The position numbers were made by a program, and so were the translations under genes. Below the pieces are notes generated by a model. The model did no database searches and was not told the origin of the DNA. It was given only the letters and a program-made list of their open reading frames with translations. This document shows, piece after piece, positions 1 to 7,288 of a DNA stretch of 23,754 nt. Source of the DNA: Chloroflexota bacterium. GTDB taxonomy: Bacteria; Chloroflexota; Anaerolineae; Anaerolineales; UBA4823. Positions within the stretch are counted from its first letter, which is position 1. Each line of letters opens with the position of its first letter. Where the stretch lies: positions 1-23,754 of the forward strand of contig JAEWYL010000237.1 of the NCBI GenBank assembly GCA_023395675.1. Direction: 5' to 3'.

Positions 1-634
1 GGGCCGCGGAAGGGGAAGCCGCCCCGTTTCGCGGGCCGGGGACCGCGGCCGGGAGGGGGAGCGCGCCCCGGTTGTGCTTGCGCGGGGGCCGGGGGCCGCG
101 CCGCGGCGGCGCAAAGGGCTTTGCAGCCGCCGGGGGTGGGGCCGGCGGGAGGGCTTCCGCCCCGACCGGCTGGAACGCCGGGGCCTCCAGGGGGGGCAGT
201 TCCCGGCGAGGCACGGTGATTTCGGCCTCCGGGCGGGGATGGGTGAGCCGGAAAAAGCCGGTCCAGCCCCCGCTCCCGGGCCGGTTCAGGTGCAGCAGCC
301 CGGGGACGATCAGCCCATCGCGGGCGACGAAGTCCACCGCCGTCTGGGTCGAGAAAGGCTCGCCCTCGCCGGCGGTGACGAAGATCCGTTTGACGATCTG
401 GGCCGAGGCGGCGGCGAGGGAGAAGCGGAAGATCGGCTGCCCGATGAACTCCTCCGGGGAGCGGCCCAGAATCTGCTCCACCTCGTTGCTGACGGCCCGG
501 TATTTCCCCTGCGGGTCGCATTCCCAGGTCCAGCCCGCGTAAGGGCGCGCGCCGCCGGAAGGCGCGCGCGCAGCCTCCTTCTCGAGCTGCTCGAACAGGG
601 TTTCAAGCCTGTTGCGGGACGGTTTCCTGGGCAT
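1..634 (-). CDS. PAS-domain protein, C-terminus cut by window edge
   Basis: This reading frame is open from an ATG at 634 to the left edge (211 residues) with no stop. Residues about 30-130 read as a PAS fold: a GWTWECDPQG start, then NEVEQILGRSPEEFIG, a typical PAS helix motif, then a strand region ending in GWTGFFRLTHP. Residues about 145-211 are a Pro/Ala/Arg-rich linker, so at least one more domain probably lies outside the window. The start is supported by a GAGGAG ribosome-binding site about 10 bases upstream, inside parA, and the frame overlaps the parA end by 32 bases, as expected for coupled translation. It is the last visible gene of the multi-GAF operon. PAS domains bind small ligands or mediate protein contacts; the ligand and output here are unknown. 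The PAS call is from pattern only; that the frame is coding is supported by its operon position and protein-like composition. Confidence 0.72.
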   Translation of the reverse strand, partial: MPRKPSRNRLETLFEQLEKEAARAPSGGARPYAGWTWECDPQGKYRAVSNEVEQILGRSPEEFIGQPIFRFSLAAASAQIVKRIFVTAGEGEPFSTQTAVDFVARDGLIVPGLLHLNRPGSGGWTGFFRLTHPRPEAEITVPRRELPPLEAPAFQPVGAEALPPAPPPAAAKPFAPPRRGPRPPRKHNRGALPLPAAVPGPRNGAASPSAA

Positions 635-1388
635 ACCGGACGATCTCCTCAGCCAGCGCCTGGTACTGCTGGGCGCTGCGAGTTTTGGGGGCAAAATGGG
701 TGATGGGCAGGCCTTCGATGCAGCTTTCTCGCAGGCGGGTGTCCACTTCGATGATGCTGTCGAGGATATTGTCGCCGAAGGTGGCGCGCAGCTGCTCGCT
801 CAGCTCCCGGTGAATGCGGTTGCGGCGGTCGAGCATGGTGACCAGGATGCGGTAGAGCAGCCCCGGGTTGCCCGCGCCCTGGGTGCGGCGGGCCGCGGCG
901 ATCACGTTGCGCAGGGCATGGGTGGAGAAAAACTCCGGCTGGGTGGGGACGATGAGCAGGTCGGCGGCGTGCAGCCCGTTCAGGGTGACGGTGCTCATGG
1001 CCGGGGGGCAGTCCAGGATGACAAAGTCGTAGATCAGCGGGACGCCTTTGCGCAGGGTATCGCGCAGGATGAACTCGTAGTTCGGGCGCAGGGTCAGGAA
1101 GCGGTCGGCCAGCTGCAGGTCGGCGTTGGCGGGCAGCAGGTCCAGACCGGGCACCGCCGTCTCCCGGGTAATGCTCACCAGGTCGGTGGAGCTGAAGAGC
1201 ACATCCGCGATGGAGTGGCGCACCGATTTCGGGTCATAGCCAAAGGCCAGGGTCAGGTCGGCCTGGGCGTCCATATCTACCAGCAATACTTCTTTCCCAC
1301 ATTTCGTCAGCGCGCCTCCCAGGGCGGAGGTGGTGGTGGTTTTCGCCACCCCGCCTTTCTGGTTTGCCAGCGCAATAATATAAGTCAT
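603..1388 (-). CDS. ParA/MinD-family P-loop ATPase
   Basis: A 261-residue protein of the usual length for a soluble ParA-type ATPase. It carries the deviant Walker A motif KGGVAKTT (residues 11-18) with the signature lysine, the A' motif VDMDAQADLT (38-47) and Walker B as FVILDCPP (122-129). The family dimerises on ATP, binds DNA or membrane non-specifically and positions plasmids, chromosomes, chemosensory arrays or other cargo. There is no ParB, no parS-like repeat and no other replication gene nearby. Instead the gene lies between membrane GAF sensors and a PAS protein: its ATG overlaps the stop of the upstream GAF gene by four bases (ATGA) and its own end overlaps the next gene. AAGGGG just before the ATG is the likely ribosome-binding site. 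An orphan ParA placing or regulating the neighbouring sensors is inference; the ATPase family itself is clear. Confidence 0.92.
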   Translation of the reverse strand: MTYIIALANQKGGVAKTTTTSALGGALTKCGKEVLLVDMDAQADLTLAFGYDPKSVRHSIADVLFSSTDLVSITRETAVPGLDLLPANADLQLADRFLTLRPNYEFILRDTLRKGVPLIYDFVILDCPPAMSTVTLNGLHAADLLIVPTQPEFFSTHALRNVIAAARRTQGAGNPGLLYRILVTMLDRRNRIHRELSEQLRATFGDNILDSIIEVDTRLRESCIEGLPITHFAPKTRSAQQYQALAEEIVRYAQETVPQQA

Positions 1389-3259
1389 TTTTCACCCCTT
1401 GGTACGTCGCTTTCCGTATCGAAACCGTCTCCGGATACCGGTCCTTTTTCAGGCGGAGCGGGATGCAGGTGCACCTGGGCGCGGGTGGCTTTCAGCGCCC
1501 GGCGCAGCTCCTCGGTGGCGGTGCGTAAAATGGCGTCCGGGTTGTTACCGGCCCGGATCCTGCCGATGATCTCGCCCGCCAGGCGTTCCTGCTCCGCCCG
1601 GCGCTGAGTCTCTTCATAGAGGCGGGCGCTCTCCAGCGCGGCGGTGAGCTGCTCGAGCAGCTTGTTCACCAGCTCCTGCTCCGCCCCGGACCATTCCCCG
1701 CTTCCCGCCGCTTTGACCAGGTCGAGCGTGCCGATGGTGCGGCCGCGCAGCTGGATCGGCAGGCTGAGGGAGGCGGGTGCGCCTGCCTCCCCGGGCGGCG
1801 CGCTGCCGTTCACGGGCGGGCTGAAAGGCCGGGGCGAGGCGGCGCGGTAGACCAGGGGGGCGCGCGCCGCCAGGCGGCCCGCCAGCCCCTGCCCGGCGGG
1901 CATTTGCAGCCCGGAGAGCGGCGCAGCCTGGGTCCGGGAGACGGGGAGCTCCGACGGGTGGAGCAGCAGGGCCAGGATGGAGGCCAGGGCCTGCAGGTTG
2001 GCGATTTTCTCCTCGTTCAGGGCCTCCGGCCCGGCACCGCTCAACCAGAGCGCGCCCAGCAGCCGGCCCCCGGCCTGCAGGGGCAGGGCGGCCTCGGCCC
2101 TCGAGAGGGGGCCGGAAGGCGCGCTCCCCTGGCCGTCCTGGATCTCCAGCAGCCCGGCGGCGGAGCCCTGCGCCGGCTCCTGCCCGGCGAGCAGGCAGCG
2201 CCCGACCAGACCCTCGCCGGGTTGAATTCGCTCGGGCGGCTGCACGGTCTGGATCCCGGGCGCGCAGGCCCAGGCGCTCAGGCTCGCTTCGCCGTTCTCC
2301 TCCAGGCGGTAGAGGGCGGCGCAGCTCAGGCGGAAGACGGCCGCGGCCTGCTCCAGAATTTCCTGCTCCACCTGCGGGCGCTCGCGGCCCGATCCGGCGG
2401 CCTGGGCCGCGGCCTGCACGGCCTGCAGGGTGGCGGACAGGTGGGCGCGGCGGTGCTCGCTGCGCAGGGTTTTCTCCTGCTCGCCCACCACGAACTCCTG
2501 CAGCCGGTCCGCCATGCGGTTCAGGGCCCGGCTGACGTTGGGCAGCTCTCCCACCCCGACCGCCGGGAGGCGGTATGTCAGGTCACCGCGCACGAGCTGC
2601 TCGATGCCCTGGATCAGGACGTACAGGGGCCGGGCCAGGCGGATGCCGGCGTACCAGCCCAGGACCGCCATGAACAGCACCAGCCCGCCCAGCGAGAGCA
2701 GCAGCAGGCTCAGGAAGCTCCGCTCGCCGGCGATAAGCGGGGAGGCGTCCAGACTGAGGGCCAGCAGGAGCGGGCCTGCCTCCAGGCCGGGGTCCAGCGG
2801 GGCGTAGGCGGCCAGCCAGGGGCCGGTGGGGCTGCTGCGCAGGGCGTCTTCCACAAAGGGGGCCTCCAGGCTGGACAGCCGGGTGACGAGGGCCGGGGAG
2901 GCCTGCAGGAAGGGGTTTTCCGGCGCGCCGGCGGGGGAGCGGTCCGCGGAGGCGAGCAGGGCGAGCTCGCCGTCCTGCACCTGCAGCACGGCCGCCTGCC
3001 TCAGCCCCGTCCCGGCGTCCAGCACCTGCTGCAGGCTCTCCGCCAGCGCCGGACTGCCCTCCGCCGCCCCGGCCTCGACCTGGAGCGCCGCCAGACGGGC
3101 CAGGTCCAGCAGGCGCAGGCGCGCCTCGGCCTGGCTGCGGGCGCGGTGCTGGAAGAAGACCAGCGCCAGGGCCAGCCCGAAAACGGCCAGGGCGGCAAAA
3201 GCCAGGGCTGCAGCCAGGCGGGTGCGCAGGCGGTGGGTCTCGGGCAGCGGGCGGGTCAT
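1385..3259 (-). CDS. Membrane HAMP-GAF-GAF sensor protein
   Basis: A 624-residue membrane receptor-like protein. One membrane helix (about 13-36) is followed by an extracytoplasmic region of about 145 residues without a recognised fold, a second helix (about 182-206), a HAMP-like linker (about 205-262, with ARPLYVLIQGIEQLVRGDL), a helical stretch, a GAF domain (about 295-435), a shorter GAF-like domain (about 445-548, with LPIQLRGRTIGTLDL) and a C-terminal tail (about 549-600) shared with the three GAF genes upstream. No HisKA, HATPase, GGDEF, EAL or methyl-accepting signalling segment is visible, so the output is unknown. It presumably senses something outside the cell and passes the signal through HAMP to the GAF modules. 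Its start overlaps the preceding gene by ATGA and has a GGGAGAGG site upstream; its stop overlaps parA by ATGA. Confidence 0.85.
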   Translation of the reverse strand: MTRPLPETHRLRTRLAAALAFAALAVFGLALALVFFQHRARSQAEARLRLLDLARLAALQVEAGAAEGSPALAESLQQVLDAGTGLRQAAVLQVQDGELALLASADRSPAGAPENPFLQASPALVTRLSSLEAPFVEDALRSSPTGPWLAAYAPLDPGLEAGPLLLALSLDASPLIAGERSFLSLLLLSLGGLVLFMAVLGWYAGIRLARPLYVLIQGIEQLVRGDLTYRLPAVGVGELPNVSRALNRMADRLQEFVVGEQEKTLRSEHRRAHLSATLQAVQAAAQAAGSGRERPQVEQEILEQAAAVFRLSCAALYRLEENGEASLSAWACAPGIQTVQPPERIQPGEGLVGRCLLAGQEPAQGSAAGLLEIQDGQGSAPSGPLSRAEAALPLQAGGRLLGALWLSGAGPEALNEEKIANLQALASILALLLHPSELPVSRTQAAPLSGLQMPAGQGLAGRLAARAPLVYRAASPRPFSPPVNGSAPPGEAGAPASLSLPIQLRGRTIGTLDLVKAAGSGEWSGAEQELVNKLLEQLTAALESARLYEETQRRAEQERLAGEIIGRIRAGNNPDAILRTATEELRRALKATRAQVHLHPAPPEKGPVSGDGFDTESDVPRGEK

Positions 3260-5640
3260 GCGTCCTCTCCCAGGCGAATGGTCACTTCCTGCAGGTTCAG
3301 CCGCCCGCGGATCTCCCGCGCCGCAGTCTGGAGCACCGCGTCAATATCCAATGTCTCGCGGATGCTGCAGGTTACCTCGCTGATCAGGCGTTCCTCGGCG
3401 GCGCGCTGCTGCGCTTCTTCCAGCAGGCGGGCGTTCTCCAGGGCCAGGGCGGCCTGCCCGGCGAGGGATTCGATCATGGCGAGCTGTTCGGCCCCCCAGT
3501 TGTACTCGGGGTCCTGCGCTTCGAAGCCGATCACGCCGATGGTCTTATCCAGCAGGCGGATGGGGGCCAGCAGCTGCGAGCTTTGGAGCCCTTCCCCGGC
3601 GCTGCGCTTCAGCACCACCATCTCCCCGGCCTGCAGGCGCAGGGTGGTCTGCGGGTCCAGCTCCAGGCCTGCGATGGGGCGCACCAGCCGCTGGTCGAAC
3701 TGGTAGGCCGGGGCCGGGCGGGAGGGCTGCGCCGCCAGCGCGGGCCGCGCCGGGCCGGAATAAGCGCCCGGGCGGGCCTGCAGGGCCTCGCTCAGGGCCG
3801 CGTTCTCCACCGCCAGCGCCGTCAGGCCCGCCAGGGTGTGGAGCAGGTCGAGCTCCTCGCTCGAAAACGGCGTATCCCCGGCCCGGTGCAGTTCGAGCGC
3901 GCCCAGGGTGCGGTTTTTCGAGCGCAGCAGGAGCGCCAGGACGGAAACCCCCGCGCCGGAGTCTTGATAGAAGGCCTGCCGGGGCTCTCCGCTCTGGAGC
4001 GCCTGCTGGAGCAGGTTGGCCCCCTCCGGCCCAGGCTCCGGCAGCGGCCCGGAGAGGCCGCCGGCGGGCGGGCTGAAGCGCGCGCTCAGGCGGGGGCCGC
4101 GCCCGGCCCCGTCCAGCAGGTACAGGGCGGCATGGCGGCAGTCGAATTCGCGTGCGGCGGCCTGGACGATCTGGTCCAGGAGGGCCTCCAGCCCCGCGCC
4201 GTCCCCGGCCTCCGCCGCGGCCTGCAGCAGGCGCGCGGCCCGCTCCGGCTGGACCAGCGCCTCCGGCGCTCCGGATCGAGGCCGCACCCGCTCCCACTCG
4301 GCGCGGTGGAGCTGGCTGCGCAGGCTCTCCAGCAGGCTTTCCAGCACGCCGATCTCGTCATTCCCCGAGCGGGGGATGGGCGCGGACCAGTCGCCGTCCA
4401 GAATTTGCCCGGCGGTGTCCGACAGGGCCTGCAGGCGCTTCCACAGGCCGTTGAGCACCAGGGCCGACAGGGCCAGGGCCAGCAGGGCCGCCCCCAGCGC
4501 GGCGGGGAGCAGGCGGGTGAGGGTCTGGCGCGCCGCGAAGGGCGCGAAGCTCGCGCCGCCGTCAGCGGGCAGCAGGCTCCCGGCCTCCACCGCGGTGCCC
4601 ACGCTCCAGCTCGTCCCCTCCAGCGGCGCGAAGGCGATCACCAGGCGGCGCTCGCCGGCCCGCACCGTCTCGAAGCCCACCTCGGCCGTCAGCATGCGGG
4701 CCAGGAGCGGCGTGAAGGCGCCCTCGGCGGCCTGGACCTGCGCGAAGGCCTCCCCGGGCTGCGGGGCCCGGCCCAGAAAATCCTCGAAGCCCTGCGCGGA
4801 CAGCCCGAAAGCCCGCCCCTGGCTGTCCACCAGGAAGGAATAGCTCCCCGGGTAGAGTGCCTGCGCCTGCAGCGGCGCCAGGGCCTGTTCCAGGGCCAGG
4901 TCCAGCCCCACCGCGCCGGCAAAATCGCCGGGCGCGCGGTAGACCGGCAGGCTGAGGGAGAGCACCTGCTCGCCGTCGAAAGCCGGGTGGGCCGGGATCC
5001 AGCGCAAAGCGCCTTCCGGATTATTCTCCGGCTCAGCCGCCAGGTACCAGCCCTGGCCGGTGGGGTCGAAATCGGGGGCGAGCGCCGCCGCCAGTCCCTG
5101 GTTGGGGTAAAGGAAGAGCAGCTCCTCCGGGGAGGCGTAATAGGCCCTCAGCACGGCCGGGCTGTCTGTCTGGAGCGAGGTCCAGAGCGCGCCCACGGCT
5201 GCCGGTTGGGCGAGGCGAGCTAACGCCTCGGATTCCAGGCTCACCCGGTTGGGGACGAATACCTCGACGGACTCGGAAGGGGCGGCGAACTGCTGGCCCC
5301 CGGAGAGCAGGGTGAATTCGAGCGCCTCTGCTTCCTCCTCCCCCTCCTGCGCCAGGTAAGCCCCCAGGAGGGCGGCGAACTGGTTCAGGTCGTGAGCCGC
5401 CTGCTGCAGGCCGGCTGCGGTCTCGCCCGCCAGCTCCCGGTTCTGCAGCACCAGGGCCTCCTGCGCGGCCCGCATCTGCGCCTCCTGCACGGCGGCCCCG
5501 GCCTCGCGTCCGGCCGCGCGCAGGGAGAAGGCCGCTGCGGCGGCCAGCGCGCCGGCGGCCAGCAGGATCACTGCCGCCAGGGAGAGCAGCAGGCGGGCCC
5601 TGAGCCCCAGACCCTGGGCGGCGCGTTTACTGGCTGCCAT
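3256..5640 (-). CDS. dCACHE-HAMP-GAF-GAF membrane sensor protein
   Basis: A 794-residue protein, the largest in the operon. A membrane helix (about 17-40) and a second (about 375-398) enclose a 330-residue extracytoplasmic region with dCACHE hallmarks: FDPTGQGWYLAAE near 191-203, resembling the FDPxxRPWY motif, and GAVGLDLAL near 242-250. dCACHE domains bind small ligands such as amino acids or carboxylates; the ligand here cannot be read. A HAMP linker (about 399-450) leads to a GAF domain (about 480-625), a second, shorter GAF-like domain (about 650-745) and the shared tail (746-794). No catalytic output domain is present. GAGGAG lies about eight bases before the ATG. The start overlaps the upstream gene by 14 bases and the stop overlaps the downstream gene by four, so translation is probably coupled. 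Topology and domain order are clear; the signalling partner is not. Confidence 0.87.
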   Translation of the reverse strand: MAASKRAAQGLGLRARLLLSLAAVILLAAGALAAAAAFSLRAAGREAGAAVQEAQMRAAQEALVLQNRELAGETAAGLQQAAHDLNQFAALLGAYLAQEGEEEAEALEFTLLSGGQQFAAPSESVEVFVPNRVSLESEALARLAQPAAVGALWTSLQTDSPAVLRAYYASPEELLFLYPNQGLAAALAPDFDPTGQGWYLAAEPENNPEGALRWIPAHPAFDGEQVLSLSLPVYRAPGDFAGAVGLDLALEQALAPLQAQALYPGSYSFLVDSQGRAFGLSAQGFEDFLGRAPQPGEAFAQVQAAEGAFTPLLARMLTAEVGFETVRAGERRLVIAFAPLEGTSWSVGTAVEAGSLLPADGGASFAPFAARQTLTRLLPAALGAALLALALSALVLNGLWKRLQALSDTAGQILDGDWSAPIPRSGNDEIGVLESLLESLRSQLHRAEWERVRPRSGAPEALVQPERAARLLQAAAEAGDGAGLEALLDQIVQAAAREFDCRHAALYLLDGAGRGPRLSARFSPPAGGLSGPLPEPGPEGANLLQQALQSGEPRQAFYQDSGAGVSVLALLLRSKNRTLGALELHRAGDTPFSSEELDLLHTLAGLTALAVENAALSEALQARPGAYSGPARPALAAQPSRPAPAYQFDQRLVRPIAGLELDPQTTLRLQAGEMVVLKRSAGEGLQSSQLLAPIRLLDKTIGVIGFEAQDPEYNWGAEQLAMIESLAGQAALALENARLLEEAQQRAAEERLISEVTCSIRETLDIDAVLQTAAREIRGRLNLQEVTIRLGEDA

Positions 5641-7288
5641 TTCTGCGCTCCTCGCCGCCCGGGGCGGCGCCGTCCGGCCCGGCCTCGCCCTCCGGCAGGC
5701 CGACCTGAATAAAGGCGCGTGAGACGCCCAGGGCTTTGCCCAGCTCCCGCACCGTGTCCTGCAGGATGGAGTCCGCCTCCATGCTGGAGCGGATCTCGCT
5801 GGAGATGCGGTTGATCATCTGCTCGCGGCGCGCCAGGCGCTGCGCTTCCTGGAGTAGGCGGGCGTTCTCCAGAGAGAGCACCGCCTGCAGGGCGACCGCC
5901 TCCAGAATGGCCCTTTCCTCCGGCCCCAGCGGGGGCCCCTCGCGCTCGATGGTCAGGGCGCCGATCTGCCCCTCGCGCAGCTTGAGCGGCAGGCTCTCTA
6001 CCTGCACCTCCGCCCCCTCTCCAGGCTCGCCCGGCAGGCCGGAGGTGTAGGCGATGGGCGCGGAGCGCTCCAGGGCTTCCTGCCAGGCGCCCACCAGCGA
6101 CTGGCGGTGCAGGGCCTGCAGCTCCTCCAGGCTGGCGCGAGCCTCCTCGAAGCGCCGGGCGTTTTCCAGGGCGGCCGCCAGGCAGCCCGCGACCCAGTTA
6201 AGCTGGCGGAGCGCCTCTCCATCGAATCCATCCTCCCGGCCGGCGTGCAGGGAGAGCACGCCCAGCAGGCGCTCGCCGCTCAGCAGGGGCAGGGCGAGTT
6301 CTGCGCGCGAGCCCGGCAGGTGGGCGGCGGCGGCGTGGAAGCTGTCGGGGGCGCCCGCCCTGGACAGGTAGGAGCGGCGGTTGGCGGCGGCCCAGCCGAC
6401 CGGCGTCTCTCCGCCCACGGCCTGCTTGTGCCCCTCGGTCAGCAGCAATTCGCCCGCCTCGCCGGAGGCGGAGCGGAGCACGGCGTAGCTGCCCTCCGCG
6501 TCCAGCAGGTACAGGCCGGCGTGATAGAGGTCGAACCCCTCGCGCAGCAGACCGGCAGCCTGCGCCAGCAGCTCCTCCTGCGCGCGCACGGGCAGCAGGG
6601 CCTGGATCACGGCCGCGGCCGCCTGGCCCCAGTTCTGGAGCAGCTCTTGCTCGCGGCTCTGCTGCTCGATCTCCTCCTCCAGGCTGAGGCCCTGCTCCTC
6701 CAGGCGGGCGACGATCTGGCGCTCGCGCTGGTGGGCGGCCTGGAGCTCCCGGCGGTGGAGCTGGGCCAGGGCGGCGAAGACGGCCAGGGCCAGGCCCAGG
6801 GCGGCCGCCTGGGCGACGTAATTGGCTTCGAGGGGGAAGAGGGGGGCGGGGACGCGCCCGGCCAGGAAGAACCCGGCGGCGAAATGGCCTGCGGCGGCCA
6901 GCAGGGCGAAGAAGAGGCCGGCAGGGCCGCCGGCGAGCAGGGCGGCCCCGAGGCAGCTCAGCGCATAGCCGAATACAGCGGCGGGCGCCAGGCCGGGCTG
7001 CAGGTCCCAGAAGCCCGCCGCCAGCAGCAGGGCGAGCATGGAGAGCCAGGCGGCGGGACGGGCACGCCCCAGCCGGCCGAGCCCGTACGCCAGGGCGAAG
7101 ACGGGCAGCAGCCCCAGCCCGGCGGCAGCCGCCGCCAGCGGGGCGCGCCCCAGCAGCGCCAGGGCCAGCAGCCCCAGCCCCAGCAGCCCGGCGGCGAGGG
7201 CGGTCCAGCCCAGGACGCCCTCGAACAGGCGGCGGGGCCGGGCGGGTGCGGCTGCGTTCAATGCCCGCGGCTCAAGCGCCGGCGTCAT
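5627..7288 (-). CDS. Six-TM tandem-GAF membrane protein
   Basis: A 553-residue protein with about six closely packed membrane helices (roughly 27-46, 50-70, 79-98, 101-119, 122-143 and 156-175) rich in Ala, Gly and Leu, almost no loops, and therefore an integral-membrane rather than extracellular sensor module. A charged coiled coil follows (about 176-215), then a GAF domain (about 220-385), a short GAF-like domain (about 395-480, with LPLKLREGQIGALTI) and the shared tail (about 481-530) before a disordered acidic/Gly end. No kinase, cyclase or phosphodiesterase domain is visible. It could be compared with MASE-type sensor modules, but I cannot name the family. The start overlaps the preceding gene by ATGA and has GGAGGATGA upstream. 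The second GAF is reduced in size and may have lost ligand binding. Confidence 0.85.
   Translation of the reverse strand: MTPALEPRALNAAAPARPRRLFEGVLGWTALAAGLLGLGLLALALLGRAPLAAAAAGLGLLPVFALAYGLGRLGRARPAAWLSMLALLLAAGFWDLQPGLAPAAVFGYALSCLGAALLAGGPAGLFFALLAAAGHFAAGFFLAGRVPAPLFPLEANYVAQAAALGLALAVFAALAQLHRRELQAAHQRERQIVARLEEQGLSLEEEIEQQSREQELLQNWGQAAAAVIQALLPVRAQEELLAQAAGLLREGFDLYHAGLYLLDAEGSYAVLRSASGEAGELLLTEGHKQAVGGETPVGWAAANRRSYLSRAGAPDSFHAAAAHLPGSRAELALPLLSGERLLGVLSLHAGREDGFDGEALRQLNWVAGCLAAALENARRFEEARASLEELQALHRQSLVGAWQEALERSAPIAYTSGLPGEPGEGAEVQVESLPLKLREGQIGALTIEREGPPLGPEERAILEAVALQAVLSLENARLLQEAQRLARREQMINRISSEIRSSMEADSILQDTVRELGKALGVSRAFIQVGLPEGEAGPDGAAPGGEERRNGSQ

Noticed and set aside
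74..703. A 209-codon plus-strand frame at the left end
   Set aside because: It is antisense to the PAS and ParA genes, whose protein motifs are clear.
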